Origin: Amorphoplanes friuliensis DSM 7358
Lineage (GTDB): Bacteria; Actinomycetota; Actinomycetes; Mycobacteriales; Micromonosporaceae
Direction of reading: 5' to 3'
DNA length: 64,000 nt
NCBI RefSeq assembly: GCF_000494755.1
Contig: NC_022657.1
Span: 9,020,001 to 9,084,000 of the forward strand
Shown: in pieces, positions 61,145 through 64,000 of the stretch
Position numbering within the stretch: position 1 is the stretch's first letter
Layout: each line of letters starts with the position of its first letter
The notes under the pieces: model-generated
What the model was told of the DNA's origin: nothing
Database searches by the model: none
Seen by the model: the letters and a program-made list of their open reading frames with translations, nothing else
Made by a program: the position numbers and the translations under genes

Positions 61145-63556
61145 GTGACCTCCTGGATGCGCAGACGCGATCACAACATCTTCGCCAACGCGACCTCGCT
61201 GCTGATCTGTGGCCTGCTCGCCGGCGTTGTCGTCGCGGCGGCTGCCTTTCCCGCCGTCGCCATGTCCGGACTCGCGGCCAAGGCCGGCGGAGAGACGTTC
61301 GCCAGCCTCCCCAGCGAGCTCCGGCGGGCCACCGCGCCGCAGATCACGCGAGCCTTCGCGTCGGACAACAAGACGCAGCTGTCTGTCTTCTACGACGAGT
61401 TCCGCAGCGATGTCCCGCTCAAGGACATCTCCAAGAACATGCAGAACGCCATCATCTCGGCGGAGGACCACGAGTTCTACCAGCACAACGGCGTCGACCT
61501 GAAGGGTGTCGCCCGCGCCATCGTCAGCAACAAGAGCGGCAAGTCCCAGCAGGGCGCCTCGACGCTGACGATGCAGCTGGTCCGGATGACCCTGGCCTAC
61601 TCGGCGACCAGTCCTCAGGAGGTCGTCGACGCCACCAAGGACACCCCCAAGCGCAAGATCACCGAGATGAAGTACGCGATGCAGATCGAGAAGGAGCTGA
61701 GCAAGGAGAAGATCCTCGAGGGCTACCTGAACGCTGCACCCTTCGGCAACGGCGCCTACGGCGTCTACGCCGCCAGCCAGGTGTACTTCAGCAAGAAGCC
61801 CAAGGATCTGACGGTCGCCGAGTCCGCCCTGCTGGCCAGCATGGTGAAGGCGCCCACCGCGTTCAACCCCACGACTGCCAGCGGCTACCCGCAGGCGCTC
61901 GACCGCCGCAACTACGTCATCAGCGACATGCAGGAGCTCGGCTTCGTCACCGAGGCCGACGCCAAGAAGGCCGTCGCGACCAAGATCAAGCGCACGGTGA
62001 AGCGCCCCGGCAACGGCTGCGTTTCGGTCGCCAAGAACAACTGGGGCTTCTTCTGCGACTACTTCTACCGCTGGTGGCTGAGCCAGGACGCCTTCGGCGC
62101 GACCACGTACGACCGTGAGCGGCGCCTGAAGAGCGGCGGCTACCGCATCCAGACGTCCATGGACATCAAGGCGCAGCAGGCCGCCCGCGAGAACATCGGC
62201 GACCACATCTCCGAGAAGAACCAGAACGCTCTGCTGCTCGCCGGCATCCAGCCGGGCACCGGCCGCGTCCGGGCCCTGGCCGCGAACCGCAAGTTCAAAC
62301 TGGACAACCCCGACAAGCCGGTGAACAAGATCTCCTCGGACCCCAAGAAGGCCAAGAAGAAGATCCGCGGCACGTACCCGAACACGACGAACCCGCTGCT
62401 CAGCGGTGGTGGCGACATCACCGGTTACCAGGCCGGTTCGGTGTTCAAGATGTTCACGATGGTCGCGGCGCTGGAGAACGGCTATCCCCTCGCCTACTCC
62501 ATCAACGCCCCCGCCAAGGCCGTCACGAAATACCGCATCGCCCCCGGCCGGTCGACCTGCAACGGCATCTACTACTGCCCGAGCAACTCCGGTGGCAAGG
62601 CCGGCGGCATCACGAACATGTGGACGGGCTTCAGCCGATCGATCAACACCTTCTTCGTACCGCTGCAGGAACGGGTCGGCGCCGAGAAGGTCGTCGACGT
62701 GGCGCAGCGCTTCGGTGTGCAGTTCCGGGCCAAGAACGACGCCGACTTCGCGTCCAACAAGGCCTCGGCCCACCAGTGGGGTGCGTTCACGCTGGGCGTC
62801 TCGTCCTCGACACCACTCGAGATGGCCAACGCGTACGCCACCCTCGCCGGTGACGGCATGTACTGCGCACCGACTCCGGTCCAGCAGATCACGTCCAAGA
62901 GCGGCGAGAAGATCGACGTCGGCAAGCCGCACTGCACCCGGGCGACCTCACCCGACGTGGCCCGCGCGGCGCTCGACGCGGCCCGGTGCCCCGTCGGCGA
63001 CAACGCCCAGCTCGGCAGCTGTGGCAGCAGCCGGACGGCGGCCCGGGCGTACCAGACGATCCGGCACCCGATCTACGGCAAGTCCGGCACCACCGACAAC
63101 GACAAGACCGCCGCGCTGATCGTCGGCAGCAGCTCTCTGACGATCGCCGGCTACCTCGTCAACCCGGACTACCAGGACCACAAGGACCGGATGTCGCACG
63201 ACATCGTCAACCCCGCCGTCTGGGACACGATGGACGACTTCCTCAAGGGCAAACCCCGGGTCCAGTTCAAGAAGCCCGGCAGCTCCAAGATCTCGATCGG
63301 TGACCAGCGGTCGATCCCCGACGTCACCTGCGCCACCCTCGCGGGTGCCAAGTCCCGCATCGAGGGCGCCGGCTTCAGCGCCTCGGTCGGCCAGGAAGTC
63401 GAGTCGAAGTGCCCGAAGGGTACGGCCGCCGGCACCAACCCGAGCGGACGCACCATCAAGAACGGCTACGTCGGCATCGAGATCAGCAAGGGCCCCGGCA
63501 AGGACCCCGCCGGCCCGGACGATCCGAACAAGCCGAAACCACCAGGCAGGCGATGA
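61145..63556 (+). CDS. ponA: Class A penicillin-binding protein with PASTA domain (PonA2 type)
   Basis: Bifunctional peptidoglycan synthase. 803 residues: span (about 18-40), GT51 glycosyltransferase with the catalytic Glu in SAEDHEFYQHNGVD and STLTMQLV, transpeptidase with GSVFKMF (SxxK), SRSINTF (SxN) and GKSGTT (KSG), and one PASTA domain (IPDVTCATLAGAKSRIEGAGF) near 718-780. Extra cysteines in the transpeptidase domain (STCNGIYYC) may form a disulfide. GTG start without ribosome binding site. Rv3682-like in sequence and position. Confidence 0.94.
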   Translation: MTSWMRRRDHNIFANATSLLICGLLAGVVVAAAAFPAVAMSGLAAKAGGETFASLPSELRRATAPQITRAFASDNKTQLSVFYDEFRSDVPLKDISKNMQNAIISAEDHEFYQHNGVDLKGVARAIVSNKSGKSQQGASTLTMQLVRMTLAYSATSPQEVVDATKDTPKRKITEMKYAMQIEKELSKEKILEGYLNAAPFGNGAYGVYAASQVYFSKKPKDLTVAESALLASMVKAPTAFNPTTASGYPQALDRRNYVISDMQELGFVTEADAKKAVATKIKRTVKRPGNGCVSVAKNNWGFFCDYFYRWWLSQDAFGATTYDRERRLKSGGYRIQTSMDIKAQQAARENIGDHISEKNQNALLLAGIQPGTGRVRALAANRKFKLDNPDKPVNKISSDPKKAKKKIRGTYPNTTNPLLSGGGDITGYQAGSVFKMFTMVAALENGYPLAYSINAPAKAVTKYRIAPGRSTCNGIYYCPSNSGGKAGGITNMWTGFSRSINTFFVPLQERVGAEKVVDVAQRFGVQFRAKNDADFASNKASAHQWGAFTLGVSSSTPLEMANAYATLAGDGMYCAPTPVQQITSKSGEKIDVGKPHCTRATSPDVARAALDAARCPVGDNAQLGSCGSSRTAARAYQTIRHPIYGKSGTTDNDKTAALIVGSSSLTIAGYLVNPDYQDHKDRMSHDIVNPAVWDTMDDFLKGKPRVQFKKPGSSKISIGDQRSIPDVTCATLAGAKSRIEGAGFSASVGQEVESKCPKGTAAGTNPSGRTIKNGYVGIEISKGPGKDPAGPDDPNKPKPPGRR

Positions 63557-63560
63557 GCTG

Positions 63561-63602
63561 AGCGGGCGGGTCACCTTTCACGGGTGGCCCGCCCGCTTTT
63601 TT
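63561..63602. terminator. Two-way terminator between ponA and the YqeY-like gene
   Basis: AGCGGGCGGG (63561-63570) pairs with CCCGCCCGCT (63588-63597), extended inward by TCACC/GGGTG, followed by six T. A classical intrinsic terminator for ponA. Confidence 0.92.
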
Positions 63603-63603
63603 G

Positions 63604-64000
63604 TCAGCTCAGCTGCTTGCGTACCGAGGCGGCCACCCGGCCACCCTCGGCCCGGCCGGCCACCGCTGCCTGGGCCGCCTTCATGGCCGGGCCCATCTGG
63701 CACTTGCTGGTGAAGCCGCCCGCCTGCAGCGCGTCCGCGACCAGGCCGTCGATCTCGGCGTCGCTGAGCTGCGCGGGCAGGTACCGGTCCAGGATCTCGC
63801 CCTCGGCGTTCTCCTTGGCGGCCTGATCGGTGCGACCGGCCCCGGCAAAAGCGTTCGCGGCCTCACGCCGCTTCTTCGCCTCCTTGGTCAGCACGGCGAG
63901 CACCTCCTCGTCGGTGAGGACCTTCGCGGCCGTCCCGGACGTCTCGGCGTTACGCACGGCGGTCAACGCCATCCGCAGCGTCGACGTGGTCAACTCGTCG
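63604..64000 (-). CDS. GatB/YqeY domain protein (N-terminus beyond the window)
   Basis: At least 131 residues visible; the frame continues past the last base (DELTTSTLRMALTAV is internal in this family, and the in-frame TTG at 63993 is only its Leu). Contains EVLAVLTKEAKKRREAANAF, EGEILDRYLPAQLSD and GPAMKAAQAAVAGRAEGGRVA, all typical of YqeY. The family shares the tail domain of GatB and may bind tRNA; its role is unknown. Convergent with ponA. Confidence 0.92.
   Translation of the reverse strand, partial: DELTTSTLRMALTAVRNAETSGTAAKVLTDEEVLAVLTKEAKKRREAANAFAGAGRTDQAAKENAEGEILDRYLPAQLSDAEIDGLVADALQAGGFTSKCQMGPAMKAAQAAVAGRAEGGRVAASVRKQLS

Noticed and set aside
61115..62932. 605-codon open frame on the minus strand
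   Set aside because: Shadow of ponA; the PBP motifs lie on the plus strand.
1..64000. CRISPR arrays, IS elements, integrases, rRNA or tRNA genes
   Set aside because: Looked for spaced direct repeats, transposase or recombinase motifs and cloverleaf patterns; none convincing. The tandem repeats found have no spacers.

Overview
The window is high-GC actinomycete chromosome. GTG starts, 4-base stop/start overlaps, mycosin, WhiB, EccC/EccD and F420-type zincin genes all point to Actinomycetes, and the overall gene style suggests Micromonosporaceae (Actinoplanes-like). The genus is an inference. No rRNA, tRNA, IS element, integrase or CRISPR array is visible.

Layout. (1) 1-480: tail of a nuoD gene; 489-3101: a repeat-built membrane protein of unknown function. 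(2) 3.1-6.9 kb: osmoprotectant (betaine/choline-type) ABC transporter with divergent ATPase and permease genes; its binding protein is circularly permuted. (3) 7-9.1 kb: small unknown proteins and a lone RbsC-like permease. (4) 9.2-11.5 kb and 24.9-32.6 kb: one ancestral neighbourhood (dacB, zincin, tilS, hpt, ftsH, folE, folP, folB, folK, DUF3180, in the same order as in Mycobacterium tuberculosis), split in two between folE and folP. (5) 11.5-24.5 kb: the block that splits it. It holds a plus-strand operon for a Gram-positive type IV secretion-like machine (VirB2-, VirB3-, VirB4-, VirB6-, VirB8- and VirB1-like), then an unlinked NTF2-like protein and an FtsK-like ATPase with two partners. 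No relaxase or integrase is present. The block starts next to a perfect LexA-type palindrome, a promoter with an overlapping inverted repeat, and a 5' leader able to form hairpins. (6) 32.7-33.3 kb: ppa and a two-way terminator. (7) 33.3-40.4 kb: partial type VII secretion locus (eccD, eccC, mycP) without eccB, eccE or WXG100 genes. (8) 40.4-41.3 kb: about 900 bp without a convincing gene, holding three kinds of tandem repeat and a large hairpin. (9) 41.3-64 kb: the marP - NUDIX - thioredoxin-like - nth / crp - MBL - RidA - DUF4177 - two Get3-like ATPases - whiB - ponA neighbourhood known from mycobacteria (Rv3671c to Rv3682), here with extra genes: a CapA-like protein, a carboxylase-like pair with altered catalytic residues, a Ser/Thr kinase and a large adenylate cyclase/ATPase.

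How the genes work together. The fol genes and folE make dihydrofolate precursors. dacB, ponA and the VirB1-like enzyme act on peptidoglycan. The cyclase at 52.1-55.8 kb could supply cAMP for the Crp at 46.2 kb. marP, NUDIX, thioredoxin-like and nth form one tightly coupled stress/repair operon. The most unusual items are the relaxase-less T4SS-like module inside the folate cluster, the permuted binding protein, a 16-bp tandem duplication that throws the 5' end of dacB out of frame, the catalytically altered carboxylase pair, and a folE gene with no ATG/GTG/TTG start at the right place.
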